The notes under the pieces were generated by a model. It ran no database searches and was not told the DNA's origin. It was given only the letters and a program-made list of their open reading frames with translations. Shown here in pieces: positions 35,814 to 45,564 of a stretch of DNA of 64,000 nucleotides (the first letter of the stretch is position 1; every line of letters starts with the position of its first letter). This stretch comes from Vallitalea guaymasensis. GTDB lineage: Bacteria > Bacillota > Clostridia > Lachnospirales > Vallitaleaceae. The position numbers were made by a program, and so were the translations under genes. The stretch lies in the NCBI RefSeq assembly GCF_018141425.1, contig NZ_CP058561.1:2108001-2172000 (forward strand), written 5' to 3'.

Positions 35814-38800
35814 ATGAAAAAAGCAATGAGAAAAGTCATAGCGTTTGCACTTGCTGCATTCGTATTATTTTCAACTGTTCCTAGTTTTGCTGCTACGTCA
35901 ATCTCTGATCAAGCGAAACTGGACAAACTCGAAGAACTAAACGTAATTAAAGGTGAGGGTCATGGTATAGACGGTACTAAAACTATGACTAGATATCGTT
36001 CAATCGTAATGTTACTTAGACTTTTAGGTCTTGAAGATGAAATGTTAGCATTCGATTACGAAGGAAAAGACACTTTTGCTGATGCAGAAGGTCAAAATGG
36101 TTATCAACAAAGATTGATGGCATATGTGAAAGCTACTCCAGAGTTAGGTATTGTTGGTTATCCAGATGGAACTTTCAGACCTTACAGAGAAGTTAACTCA
36201 CAAGAATACGCAAAAATCTTATTAAAAGCTTTAAGCTACACTGAGCCTGAAGATTATACTTGGGAAACAGTAGCTGCAAAAGCTGAAGAAATTGGTTTGG
36301 TAGACTCTGCAAGTGATATTAATTTAACTGATGAATTCATCGTTCTTAACCTTGCAGCACTTACTTATGATTCATTAACATTAGTATCTAAAGGTGACAA
36401 TGTTACACTAGGTGAAAAACTTGGTTACCCTATTGTTACTACTTCATTAGATATTAACTCAGTTTCATCATTGAATTCAACTACTCAAGATGTATCTCTT
36501 AACAAAGATATATCAATAGCTCCATCAACTGATGTATTTACACTAGTTGACGAAGACAATGAAACTTTTGAAGTTCTTAGTACTTCATTAAGAGCTAATA
36601 ACACAATGGTAAGACTTACAACTGCTCCATTAAAAGAGAACGCTTTATACACTCTTACTTATAATGGTGTATCTTACAAATTCGTTGCTAAAGCTGCTGA
36701 TACTGAAAAACCAGAATTACAATCAGCTGTTGCTTTAACAAACACTACTGTAAAATTAAACTTTAATGAAGAAGTAGATGTTAACGCTCTTATTACATCT
36801 AACTACGAAATTAATGACTTAAATGTATTAAAAGCTGCTTATGACGTTGATGCAGATGAAAATCCAATCAAAACAGTTGTGATTTTAACTACATCTTCAC
36901 AAACTCAAGGAACTATCTACAAAGTTGAAGTTTCTAACGTAACTGATTTATCAGGAAATGTTGTTGATAGTGACAATGATAGCTTCCAATTCGGTGGTTT
37001 AGCTCCTGACGAAACAAAACCAGAATTACAATCAGCTGTTGCTTTATCTAATACAAGTGTTAAATTAACTTTTAACGAAGATATGGACGAAGTATCTGTT
37101 GAAAACATAGCTAACTATGAAATAGAAGGAATAAACATCTTAAAAGCTGAGAGACAAACTGCTAAAAACGAAGTTATATTAACAACTACAGCTCAAACTT
37201 CTGGAACTATCCACAAAGTTGTTGTTTCTAACGTTAAAGATGTTTCTGGTAATGTGATTAACTCTGATAATGATGAGTTCTTATTCGCTGGTCTTGCACC
37301 AGACACAACTAGCCCAAGATTAACTTCTGCTGTAAGTTTAACTAACACTTCTGTTAAATTAACTTTTAACGAAGATGTTGAAAAAGTTACTGCTGAAAAT
37401 ATAGCTAACTATGAAGTAGAAGGTTTAGTAATAACTAAGGCAGAAAGACAAACTGCTGAGAATGAAGTTGTTATTACAACATCTGAGCATGAAGCTGGAA
37501 AGTTATACAAAGTTAAAGTAAATAACGTAACAGACTTATCAAATAATGAAATAGATTCAGACCATGATGAGTACTTATTTGCTGGATTAGCAAAAGATAC
37601 TACTGCTCCTAGAGTATCAGGTGCTGTATCAATCGATAACAAAACTGTTAAAGTAACATTCAACGAGCCAATGGATGAAATTACTGCAAAATTACCATAC
37701 AACTACTACTTTGGTTCAGAACTTGGTTACCCAACAAAAGTTGTTAAAGATACTGTAGTAACTGATGGTACTGTATGGGTATTAACAACAGGTGCTCAAT
37801 CATCAAAAATATATACTGTTGATGTTACAGGCGTAAATGATCTTAGTGGAAACGTTGTTGACGAAGACCATGATACTGCTGAATTTGCAGGAATCGGTTC
37901 TGCTGACGGAACTGCTCCAAAATTAAGCTCTGCTGTAGCAACTAATAACAATACTGTTGTTGTTAAATTCAACGAAGAAATTGATAAAGATACAGTTGAA
38001 CCTGGTGACTTTACTTTCACTGTAGAATCAGGTACTGAAAGTTCAAGCAACACAATAGCTGACGCAGCTCATCCAACACAAGCATCTATAGCGGATGATA
38101 ATAAAACAGTAACTCTTCAATTTGCAACAGCTACTATGTCAGCCGGTGTCATCTACAAAGTAACTGCTGCTGATATTAATGATTCAACTGGTAATACAAT
38201 CATTACTGGTACTAATGACTCAGCATTATTTGCTGGTACTACAGTAGATAATGATGCTCCAAGAGTAACATCTGCTGTATTATTCAATAACCAAACATTA
38301 AGAATTACTTTCAGTGAAGCACTTACTATAACTGGTGACTTAGATAACAGTGACTTCAGTATCGAACCATCTGATAGTGATGTAGAATTTACTGGAACAG
38401 TAAATAACGTAGTAGTTAGCTCAGATAAAAAATCTGTAACAGTATACTACACTGGTGATACTTTTGAATCAGGCAAATTATATACTGTAACTGTTGCTGC
38501 TGATAAGATTAAAGATGCTCTTAATATTGATGCACTAGATACAACTGATAACAGAAACGAAGCAGTATTTGGTGGAATTAATAGTGATGTAACTAGTCCT
38601 AAGATTTCTGGTGTAATCGCTGTTGATGAAAATACAATAGACATAATCTTTGACCAAGTTATCGAATCTACTTTATCATCATCTAATGCAGATGATATAA
38701 TCATTAAGTACAATAATGAAGTAGTATCTGCAACTGACGCTCTAGTTAGAGAAGAAGGAACTGAAGGAAACAAATTACGTGTATTCTTCTCAGGTACTCC

Positions 38801-39215
38801 ATTTGATAGTAGCAAAGTATATGATATAGAATTAGAAGATAGCAAAATTGTAAACAAAAATGGTACTGTAATGAGTTCTTCAGACAATAGTGCTAAATTT
38901 GCTACAGTAACTACTGAAAACAAAGATCCAGAATTAGCTAGTGCAGTTGCACTTTCTAAGACTCAAACAAAAGTTACATTTAGTGAAATAGTAGCTGGTG
39001 TAACTGTTGGAGATGTTTCAGGTGAGTTCACTCTTAGCGGATTAACAGTTACTAAAGTTGAAGCTTGTGAAGATGGTAAATCATTCATCTTAACTCATGG
39101 AGCAACTGAAACTGGTGATATGATTACAGTTTCTGTATCAGCTGGTTCAATCACTGACGAAGCTGGTATTGGAAATGTAAATACTTCTGAAACAGTTAAG
39201 TTTGTTGCTAAATAA
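35814..39215 (+). CDS. S-layer-type protein A: SLH domains plus eight Ig-like repeats
   Basis: The 1133-residue protein starts after AAGGAGG. The signal peptide ends near SFAATS. Degenerate SLH repeats span about 30-205: TMTRYRSIVMLLRLLGLEDE, GYPDGTFRPYREVNSQEYAK, then a third weaker unit. About eight SbsA/Big_5-type Ig-like repeats follow (290-1133). Each begins near (D)xxxPxLxSAV and has a VKLTFNE-type strand and a GTIYKVxVSNVxD strand. It should assemble on the cell surface through SLH binding to wall polymer. The strong leader and regular codon use suggest high expression. It is convergent with, and paralogous to, the protein starting at 58737. Confidence 0.95.
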   Translation: MKKAMRKVIAFALAAFVLFSTVPSFAATSISDQAKLDKLEELNVIKGEGHGIDGTKTMTRYRSIVMLLRLLGLEDEMLAFDYEGKDTFADAEGQNGYQQRLMAYVKATPELGIVGYPDGTFRPYREVNSQEYAKILLKALSYTEPEDYTWETVAAKAEEIGLVDSASDINLTDEFIVLNLAALTYDSLTLVSKGDNVTLGEKLGYPIVTTSLDINSVSSLNSTTQDVSLNKDISIAPSTDVFTLVDEDNETFEVLSTSLRANNTMVRLTTAPLKENALYTLTYNGVSYKFVAKAADTEKPELQSAVALTNTTVKLNFNEEVDVNALITSNYEINDLNVLKAAYDVDADENPIKTVVILTTSSQTQGTIYKVEVSNVTDLSGNVVDSDNDSFQFGGLAPDETKPELQSAVALSNTSVKLTFNEDMDEVSVENIANYEIEGINILKAERQTAKNEVILTTTAQTSGTIHKVVVSNVKDVSGNVINSDNDEFLFAGLAPDTTSPRLTSAVSLTNTSVKLTFNEDVEKVTAENIANYEVEGLVITKAERQTAENEVVITTSEHEAGKLYKVKVNNVTDLSNNEIDSDHDEYLFAGLAKDTTAPRVSGAVSIDNKTVKVTFNEPMDEITAKLPYNYYFGSELGYPTKVVKDTVVTDGTVWVLTTGAQSSKIYTVDVTGVNDLSGNVVDEDHDTAEFAGIGSADGTAPKLSSAVATNNNTVVVKFNEEIDKDTVEPGDFTFTVESGTESSSNTIADAAHPTQASIADDNKTVTLQFATATMSAGVIYKVTAADINDSTGNTIITGTNDSALFAGTTVDNDAPRVTSAVLFNNQTLRITFSEALTITGDLDNSDFSIEPSDSDVEFTGTVNNVVVSSDKKSVTVYYTGDTFESGKLYTVTVAADKIKDALNIDALDTTDNRNEAVFGGINSDVTSPKISGVIAVDENTIDIIFDQVIESTLSSSNADDIIIKYNNEVVSATDALVREEGTEGNKLRVFFSGTPFDSSKVYDIELEDSKIVNKNGTVMSSSDNSAKFATVTTENKDPELASAVALSKTQTKVTFSEIVAGVTVGDVSGEFTLSGLTVTKVEACEDGKSFILTHGATETGDMITVSVSAGSITDEAGIGNVNTSETVKFVAK

Positions 39216-39231
39216 TTAGATACATTTAATT

Positions 39232-39286
39232 AAAAGGGTCATCTCGTCACATAGATGAAAATCTAGGGCGTGATGCCCTTTTTTTA
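39232..39286 (+). terminator. Terminator after S-layer gene A
   Basis: AAGGG.CATC pairs with GATGCCCTT, with further pairing inside, and is followed by TTTTTTT. Confidence 0.8.
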
Positions 39287-39602
39287 TTTGTAGTATTTTG
39301 GCGAAAATTGTTTGAAAATAGGTTTAATAGCTACAATATAAAATAAATATTAAAAAAATGCAAAAAATAATTGAAATATTTATATTAAAGAGTATAATTG
39401 ATTGTAAAAAGAATAATATTATTATTATTTTATCGAAACGCAACATAAAAACGTTCAAATTTTACTTATCATATGAAAGTTACATAAATATATTAAATAG
39501 TTATTAATGCTGCAGCTTAATATAAAAATAATATTCATATACGGTTATTGAGTATAACTCTATAAAATAACTAAAATAAAAAATAAGGAGCGAATCTAAC
39601 AA
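39287..39602 (+). other. AT-rich leader of the PPC gene
   Basis: No ORF or clear repeat is visible. It presumably contains the promoter of the following gene, but no strong -35/-10 pair stands out. Confidence 0.5.
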
Positions 39603-40427
39603 ATGATGAAAACAAAATTAAAAAATAAAATAAGTTTGTGTTTGGCAATGCTATTAGTAGTAATTTCTTGTAATTTTAATGTATATGCTGCTGGAGAACA
39701 AATTACTGGTCAGGAAAAGGAAAGTAATAACACTTGGGATACCGCTAATGTAATCACTTTAGGAACTCCTATTGAAGGCACTGTTAGTAGCAGTAATGAT
39801 ATAGACTATTTTTCATATACTCCAGATGAAACCAAAAAAATAACTTATATCTTTATAGATAACAATAATACCACTTACAATCTATACATATTAGATAAAA
39901 CAGATAACAATAAGATAGTGGATTATGCTACTACTAGTGGTGTTTACCAAAAAGAATTTAAATTTCAATATAACCATGAATATATTATGAAAGTCAGCTC
40001 TAACAGTGGAAGTAACTTACCTTATCAGTTAGCTGTATACGGAGAAAGAATCAAAGAATCAGTATGGATAAGTGGTCAAGAAGTTGAATTTAATGGTGAT
40101 TTAGAATGCGCAAATATTTTAAAAAACCCTACTGCATTAGTTATGGGTAAATTCACTAATTCAGAAGATCACGATTATTTCCGTTTTACACCTGACAAAA
40201 GCGGTACTACAAAACTAGCTTTCCATCCTTTTAATAGTGGAAATTACTTTATTTTCTTATATGATGCTATTAGACAAAATTACATATATGAAGGTAATAT
40301 AAGCTGTGATGGACAATCATCACATATCATTCAATATGATGCAGTGAAAGATGGACTCTACTATGTTGCAATAGTTAGTACAGATAGCAGTACTAACAAC
40401 AGACAATACTATATACAAAATTATTAA
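39603..40427 (+). CDS. Secreted protein with two PPC-like beta domains
   Basis: The 274-residue product has tandem ATGs at 39603 and 39606 after AAGGAG. The signal peptide ends near NVYAAGE. Residues about 38-140 are a bacterial pre-peptidase C-terminal (PPC) type domain: ESNNTWDTANVI, then NDIDYFSYTPDETKK and ATTSGVYQKEF. A second copy follows (about 160-270, SEDHDYFRFTPDKSG, GLYYVAIVS). PPC domains usually accompany secreted peptidases, but here no catalytic domain is present, so the protein may act in adhesion or binding. Confidence 0.85.
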   Translation: MMKTKLKNKISLCLAMLLVVISCNFNVYAAGEQITGQEKESNNTWDTANVITLGTPIEGTVSSSNDIDYFSYTPDETKKITYIFIDNNNTTYNLYILDKTDNNKIVDYATTSGVYQKEFKFQYNHEYIMKVSSNSGSNLPYQLAVYGERIKESVWISGQEVEFNGDLECANILKNPTALVMGKFTNSEDHDYFRFTPDKSGTTKLAFHPFNSGNYFIFLYDAIRQNYIYEGNISCDGQSSHIIQYDAVKDGLYYVAIVSTDSSTNNRQYYIQNY

Positions 40428-40462
40428 TTATACTGTTAGAGTTAAAATCTAAACAAATAATT

Positions 40463-40500
40463 AAAAAGGACAAATCTCGTTAAGAGAAATGTCCTTTTTT
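40463..40500. terminator. Bidirectional terminator
   Basis: AAAAAGGACA pairs with TGTCCTTTTTT, with an inner TCTC/GAGA helix. It lies between the convergent PPC and LPXTG genes. Confidence 0.85.
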
Positions 40501-40516
40501 AATGTATGTTGTTATA

Positions 40517-43500
40517 TTATTTTTTCTTTTTCTTAACCTTAATACCTGCCCCTATGAATGTAGTTCCAAATAAATAGAATAACTGAGCTGGTATTCCACC
40601 TGTTTTTGGGAGTTTATTAGCTGTTCCTAGAGGAACGTCTCCATCAAGAATTTCTATTATTTCTTCACCCTCAATAAATTCTTCTTTGTCATTATCTGTA
40701 TCTGTATCAGTATCAGTTAAATTACCTTCTGGAATTGGTTCTTCTGGTATTTCTATAAATGGCTCATCTGTTGCTGGCTGTTCTATAGGTTGTGTTTCTG
40801 GTGAAGGTTCTTCTGATTCTATAGGTTGTGGTTTTACTGGCTCTGGATCTTTTTTTGGTTCTTGTGGTTCTGGATTACCTGGTATATATGGAGGTGCATA
40901 TAAAAATGATGCAAATATATTTAAATTTCTTTCTGCAGTAAACTCCATATTACACGAATAAGTTAGTTCACTACTCAATCTTGTATATCCATTTTCTTTA
41001 CTAAATATATACCAACCATCAAAAATATAATCTTTAGATTGTTCAGCCTTTATCACAACACTATCACCATATACATATTTAAATGATTCACTATTTTGTT
41101 TTATGCTACCCCAATCTTCTTTACCGGGCATTATCACAGCTTTTATATTATATTCTCTTTTTCGAAACTCTATAATCATACTCTTATTGTTATTCATTTC
41201 TACATTTACATAATAGTCTCCATCTATTTCACTAATAGGATACTCTACCATAGATGAACTTGTATTCTCTAAAGAATTAACTAAATAAGCAACTGGATAG
41301 TATCCTTTATCGGGAACAATTTTAAATGTTGTCACATAGTCTTCTATAAATTCACCAGTATATCTACCACTAACTGCTGAATCAATAGATAACTCGGATT
41401 CATTAAGGTGTCCATTATTCTCTACATCTACAGTTAATATATAAGATACTATATCTTCGAATAAAGGTAAAGGTCTCCTATTTTGATTCATATAAACTAA
41501 CCTAGGGTTAGGATAATTAGTTAATACATTCCATTTCTTAAACTCATCAAATGTATTATGAGGTACACCTTTTACCGCTACTATAGTACCATAATCATAT
41601 TTAACATCATTTCCTACTACACATTTTTCAAAAGTAATTTGTGAATTACTTTCCAAGTTATTAACATACTCCTGCCACCTATTAGCTAACTCCTCAGTAA
41701 TCTTATTGTTTTTATTTTTCTTCATATAAGATATTGTGTTATTAATTTCATCTGTTAATAACTCTTGTGGAATTACCGCAACTTGAAGCTCTCCAAGCAG
41801 ACTATTAATCTTGGAATTTGGCTCAATATTAAATTGCTTAATATTAAATTCAGCTAGGTATGTTTCATTGCTAGTAACTGAAACTGTTATTTCTTTATTG
41901 TTTGAAACAAACTCTTTATTTTCACCAACTACTCTATACCATTTAACTAAATACATATCATCTGTTCCATCTTTTTCTGGTACAGCTTTCATTGTAATAT
42001 TACTATGAATATCACTAGTCAATTGAGCTAATAAGTTATCACCTGAAACAACACCTGCATTACCACCTTCTGTGTAATTAACTGTTGTAGTAAATTGTTT
42101 CAAGCTATATGATGCTAATACTGTAACATCGGCATTAAAGGTATTAATCGTTAATACATTTCCATTAATACTATAATTGTCTTCATTTAATCCATTAACT
42201 GTCCATACTAGATTATCATAATCACTACTGATTGGACTGGAAGTAAATGTGATTGGTACATTATCTGCTAAATATAAATCTGTACCATAATTATCTTCTA
42301 TAATCTGTGGAACTTTTTTCTGTCCAGAAATACCAACAACAGCATTATTTTTAACAACAGTAATCTTATGATATTCTGGTATATCAATTTCTACTTCTAG
42401 ACTTGAACTATCTGTTAAGCCTGCTGCCCAAGTATATTTATGCATATCGATTAAGTCAAATTTGTAAGTTAAATTATTTAGATCAGTAAGTTTATCCCAT
42501 GTAGGAATTGTTAGTGTATGAACGCCAGATAAACCTGGATCTGAAGGTATATCAATATGCCCTATATCATCTGACTTTTCTCCATTAACATAAACCCATA
42601 AATCATATAATTTAGCCTCTTCATTATCTCCATCAATACATGTCATTCTAGTATTAATATTGATACTTTCACCTGGTTTTGCTGTAATAGTATGGCTATG
42701 TGAGTAATCAATTTCATCTGTACTAGGATTATCAAGTTCAATAGTACCAGTTCTTACATCATCCATTAATTCTCCTTCTTCACCATAAGCAGTACCATCT
42801 AGTGAATAGAATTTATAGCCATAAATATCCTCTTTAGAATTAAAATATATTTCACTACTTACATTATCTGCTATTCCTGTTTCAAAGTGATTTTTTGCTG
42901 CCCCTTCTATTCTGTCAAATTCATATCCTCGATATGAGTAAGCTGATAGATTAAATCTATCATCTACTATTGAAGTTATAATCTTAGCAAAATCATAATT
43001 TCCATCTGTACTATTAACTAAGTTATTATCAAGATATACTTTTATAGTAGCTTCTTTAGTTACTAATTCAGTTTCAGCTTCTTCACTAGTCATAAATGAA
43101 TTACTTGCAGTTACTTTATAGATATATTTAGTACCTGGAGTTAAACTATTGTCAATTACATAATATCTATTAGTTACATCATCAAATTCAATAGCCAAAC
43201 TATGATTTAATAGAACTCCATTCTCATCATATACTTTTATATCATAATCATTTGCATTAGCTAATTTCTCCCAATATACTTTTCCTGACTTCATGGTTAC
43301 ATCTGTTGTATTAAGTACAGGAGCATCTAACCATACATTAGCCACACTCACTTTTATGGTTTGTGTATTCGAGTCTAATATTGTTTGAGGATCATCATTA
43401 TATTGATCTACTAAATCAAACTCTAGATTTTTTGAATAAGTTCTGCTACTAACATCAAATACATAATTATTATCTAACTCAGTTTTAGTACTTGGTATAG

Positions 43501-44878
43501 TTATTATATCTTGAACAGTAGAAGGAAAATTATTCTCGGCAAATAATGGACTATTAGTATTATGTCTATATACCTTAACCTCATTTAAACTATTGCCGCC
43601 ATTATCACCACTAATCACATTGTATCTGAATTCTAGATTAACGTTGTCACCTACTTCATACATATCTTTATTTGGTGATATATTCAACTCTGCATCTAAT
43701 GGATTATCCTTCGGATCATGTCCATGACCTACTATTCCTGCAAAACTTCCATCGGCTGGATAGTAGTCTTTATCATATACCTGATCTTTAGATTCAAACA
43801 CAACATCTATAATCTCTTTTTGGTTAATAGTAATATCCATATTTTTAAATTGATCTTGTGGCTCATATCCTTGATAAGAATATGCCTTTAGATTAACAGC
43901 AGTACCCTCTTCATATATTGCACTATATCCATTATCTACTTTGGTACCATCAATATATACTTCTCCTAGTGAATTATCATAATTTACATTAAGTGAATAT
44001 ATGGTTTCAACTATTGGAGTAGCTTCATATCTTCTATTCTTGTTAACTTTATAATCAACATCTGTATTAATTAATGTTGGTCTTCTTCCTATACGTATTT
44101 CACTTTTACCAAAACTTGATTTAGAACCATTACTAGTGTCTATTATTTTCCAACCTACAATTCTATGACTTTCGTCATTAGCTGTAGCTGTTAACTTATA
44201 TCTATAATTTTGTTCTTTTTCAACTCTGACATCAGCACCACTTACTTGATTTACTGCTAATGTAGCAGATTTATTAATTATCCAACTAATAATATACTCA
44301 TTTTCATTTAGCATTATAGTGGATAACATATCCATATCTCTACTAGCACTTTCTATTTCATCTAAGTTCTCGGATTCTTTTAGTTTATCCTCTGACTCAC
44401 TTGGATTTTCTCCTGGGTCTTCTGGGTTTTCAGCTGGTTCTTCAGGATTCTCCACTGGCTCTCCTGGATTCTCTACTGGCTCTTCTGGGTTATCCACTGG
44501 CTCTCCTGGATTCTCTACTGGCTCTTCTGGGTTATCCACTGGCTCTCCTGGATTCTCCACTGGCTCTCCTGGATTCTCCACTGGTTCTCCTGGGTTCTCC
44601 ACTGGCTCTCCTGGGTTCTCCACTGGTTCTCCTGGGTTCTCCACTGGCTCTCCTGGGTTCTCCACTGGTTCTCCTGGGTTCTCCACTGGCTCTCCTGGGT
44701 TCTCCACTGGCTCTCCTGGGTTCTCCACTGGTTCTTCTGGATTTTCTGTTTCATTTTCTGATATTATAATATTACCAGTTAAATCTTGTTGTTCTGTTTG
44801 AGCATATACTAAATTGCTCGTTAAGTACATGAAGGCAAACAAAAACACTAACGATTTCTTTAACAACTTCTTTTTCAA
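40517..44878 (-). CDS. LPXTG-anchored surface protein (1453 residues) with NPGEPVE repeats
   Basis: It starts at TTG 44878 after AGAGGTGATTAG. The signal peptide ends near LVYAQTE. Residues about 42-160 are roughly 16 heptapeptide repeats of the NPGEPVE type, a stalk-like wall-spanning or spacer region. Beta-rich modules follow, including a fibronectin-III-like unit (DYDIKVYDENGVL, GTKYIYKVTAS) and InlB/Big-like repeats. The C terminus has a Pro/Glu-rich spacer, LPKTGG, a hydrophobic segment and KVKKKKK, a complete sortase signal. No sortase gene lies in the window. The 5' leader carries a c-di-GMP-I riboswitch, so expression of this probable adhesin responds to c-di-GMP. Confidence 0.95.
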   Translation of the reverse strand: MKKKLLKKSLVFLFAFMYLTSNLVYAQTEQQDLTGNIIISENETENPEEPVENPGEPVENPGEPVENPGEPVENPGEPVENPGEPVENPGEPVENPGEPVENPGEPVENPGEPVDNPEEPVENPGEPVDNPEEPVENPGEPVENPEEPAENPEDPGENPSESEDKLKESENLDEIESASRDMDMLSTIMLNENEYIISWIINKSATLAVNQVSGADVRVEKEQNYRYKLTATANDESHRIVGWKIIDTSNGSKSSFGKSEIRIGRRPTLINTDVDYKVNKNRRYEATPIVETIYSLNVNYDNSLGEVYIDGTKVDNGYSAIYEEGTAVNLKAYSYQGYEPQDQFKNMDITINQKEIIDVVFESKDQVYDKDYYPADGSFAGIVGHGHDPKDNPLDAELNISPNKDMYEVGDNVNLEFRYNVISGDNGGNSLNEVKVYRHNTNSPLFAENNFPSTVQDIITIPSTKTELDNNYVFDVSSRTYSKNLEFDLVDQYNDDPQTILDSNTQTIKVSVANVWLDAPVLNTTDVTMKSGKVYWEKLANANDYDIKVYDENGVLLNHSLAIEFDDVTNRYYVIDNSLTPGTKYIYKVTASNSFMTSEEAETELVTKEATIKVYLDNNLVNSTDGNYDFAKIITSIVDDRFNLSAYSYRGYEFDRIEGAAKNHFETGIADNVSSEIYFNSKEDIYGYKFYSLDGTAYGEEGELMDDVRTGTIELDNPSTDEIDYSHSHTITAKPGESININTRMTCIDGDNEEAKLYDLWVYVNGEKSDDIGHIDIPSDPGLSGVHTLTIPTWDKLTDLNNLTYKFDLIDMHKYTWAAGLTDSSSLEVEIDIPEYHKITVVKNNAVVGISGQKKVPQIIEDNYGTDLYLADNVPITFTSSPISSDYDNLVWTVNGLNEDNYSINGNVLTINTFNADVTVLASYSLKQFTTTVNYTEGGNAGVVSGDNLLAQLTSDIHSNITMKAVPEKDGTDDMYLVKWYRVVGENKEFVSNNKEITVSVTSNETYLAEFNIKQFNIEPNSKINSLLGELQVAVIPQELLTDEINNTISYMKKNKNNKITEELANRWQEYVNNLESNSQITFEKCVVGNDVKYDYGTIVAVKGVPHNTFDEFKKWNVLTNYPNPRLVYMNQNRRPLPLFEDIVSYILTVDVENNGHLNESELSIDSAVSGRYTGEFIEDYVTTFKIVPDKGYYPVAYLVNSLENTSSSMVEYPISEIDGDYYVNVEMNNNKSMIIEFRKREYNIKAVIMPGKEDWGSIKQNSESFKYVYGDSVVIKAEQSKDYIFDGWYIFSKENGYTRLSSELTYSCNMEFTAERNLNIFASFLYAPPYIPGNPEPQEPKKDPEPVKPQPIESEEPSPETQPIEQPATDEPFIEIPEEPIPEGNLTDTDTDTDNDKEEFIEGEEIIEILDGDVPLGTANKLPKTGGIPAQLFYLFGTTFIGAGIKVKKKKK
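44424..44750 (-). repeat. 21-bp tandem repeats encoding NPGEPVE units
   Basis: About 16 units of 21 bp lie within the LPXTG gene. The central copies are almost identical at DNA level and the edges have diverged (NPEEPVE, NPEDPGE). Copy number could change by slippage without breaking the frame. Confidence 0.9.
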
Positions 44879-45130
44879 CTAATCACCTCTTATAATAGTT
44901 TTCTGTCCTTCTTTCTTATAGAGGTAGGCTCTCTATTTTCAGCCTCGTTTTTTTTGGAACGTGGTTAACCTTAGGAAAATCATTATCAGTCTTATTTTGA
45001 ATATAATATTGTCAACATGATGATATTTATTATTATGTTGTTAATATTAAAATATATTACAAATAAAGCAATATTGCTTTATTATTTTCCGAATCTAATA
45101 ATTATAAAATTATATATTTGTTAGTTTTTG

Positions 45131-45174
45131 GCAAAATAAAAGCTGCTTTGAATATATATGTAATTCAAAGCAGC
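45131..45174 (-). terminator. Riboswitch expression-platform terminator
   Basis: GCTGCTTTGAAT pairs with ATTCAAAGCAGC, followed by TTTTATTTT in the leftward direction. Its 5' arm overlaps the 3' strand of the aptamer's closing helix. Confidence 0.9.
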
Positions 45175-45245
45175 CGAACTGTCATAGTATTTTACTTTAG
45201 ACTCTAGCTTTGCGTCCTTACTTTTCAGTAAGTTTGCCTTTTATT
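45165..45245 (-). ncRNA. c-di-GMP-I (GEMM-I) riboswitch
   Basis: Read leftward, the aptamer has AAAAGGCAAAC, a GAAA-type tetraloop hairpin (TTACTGAAAAGTAAGG), then GGACGCAAAGC and CTATGACAG. These are the conserved elements of the GEMM-I family that binds cyclic di-GMP. A promoter sits about 15-45 bases upstream and an intrinsic terminator immediately follows. The regulated gene is the LPXTG surface protein starting at 44878. Confidence 0.95.
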
Positions 45246-45260
45246 AAAATTTATATATTA

Positions 45261-45289
45261 ATAATAACATGCAATAAATTAATAGTCAA
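45261..45289 (-). promoter_or_regulatory. Sigma-A promoter of the riboswitch transcript
   Basis: TTGACT and TATTAT with a 17-base spacer, reading leftward. The predicted RNA start lies just before the aptamer. Confidence 0.8.
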
Positions 45290-45564
45290 TATATGTTTTT
45301 TTATAACATTAAAATTTTATAACATATGTGTTAAATACAACTTACTAATCTATATATAATATTTATATTAATAGTATCTAAATCTAAATTTAAGGTATTA
45401 TATAACATTTTTTCTTCTATTAGTTTGTGTTACACAAAAATTAAAATATTAAAAACGGATATAATGACAACTTTCGACAAATTATTTTCAATATATATGT
45501 TATATTATCAATGAAATTTCTGTGCACAAGATTTCAAAATTATTCAAAGAAAGGATATTATGAC

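Noticed and set aside
44424-44750. Repeat array considered as CRISPR
   Set aside because: The units are contiguous with no spacers and encode an in-frame heptapeptide.
44319-44801. Long open frames on the opposite strand and in another frame of the LPXTG gene
   Set aside because: They are produced by the stop-free 21-bp repeat array. They lack ribosome sites and have only repeat-derived composition.
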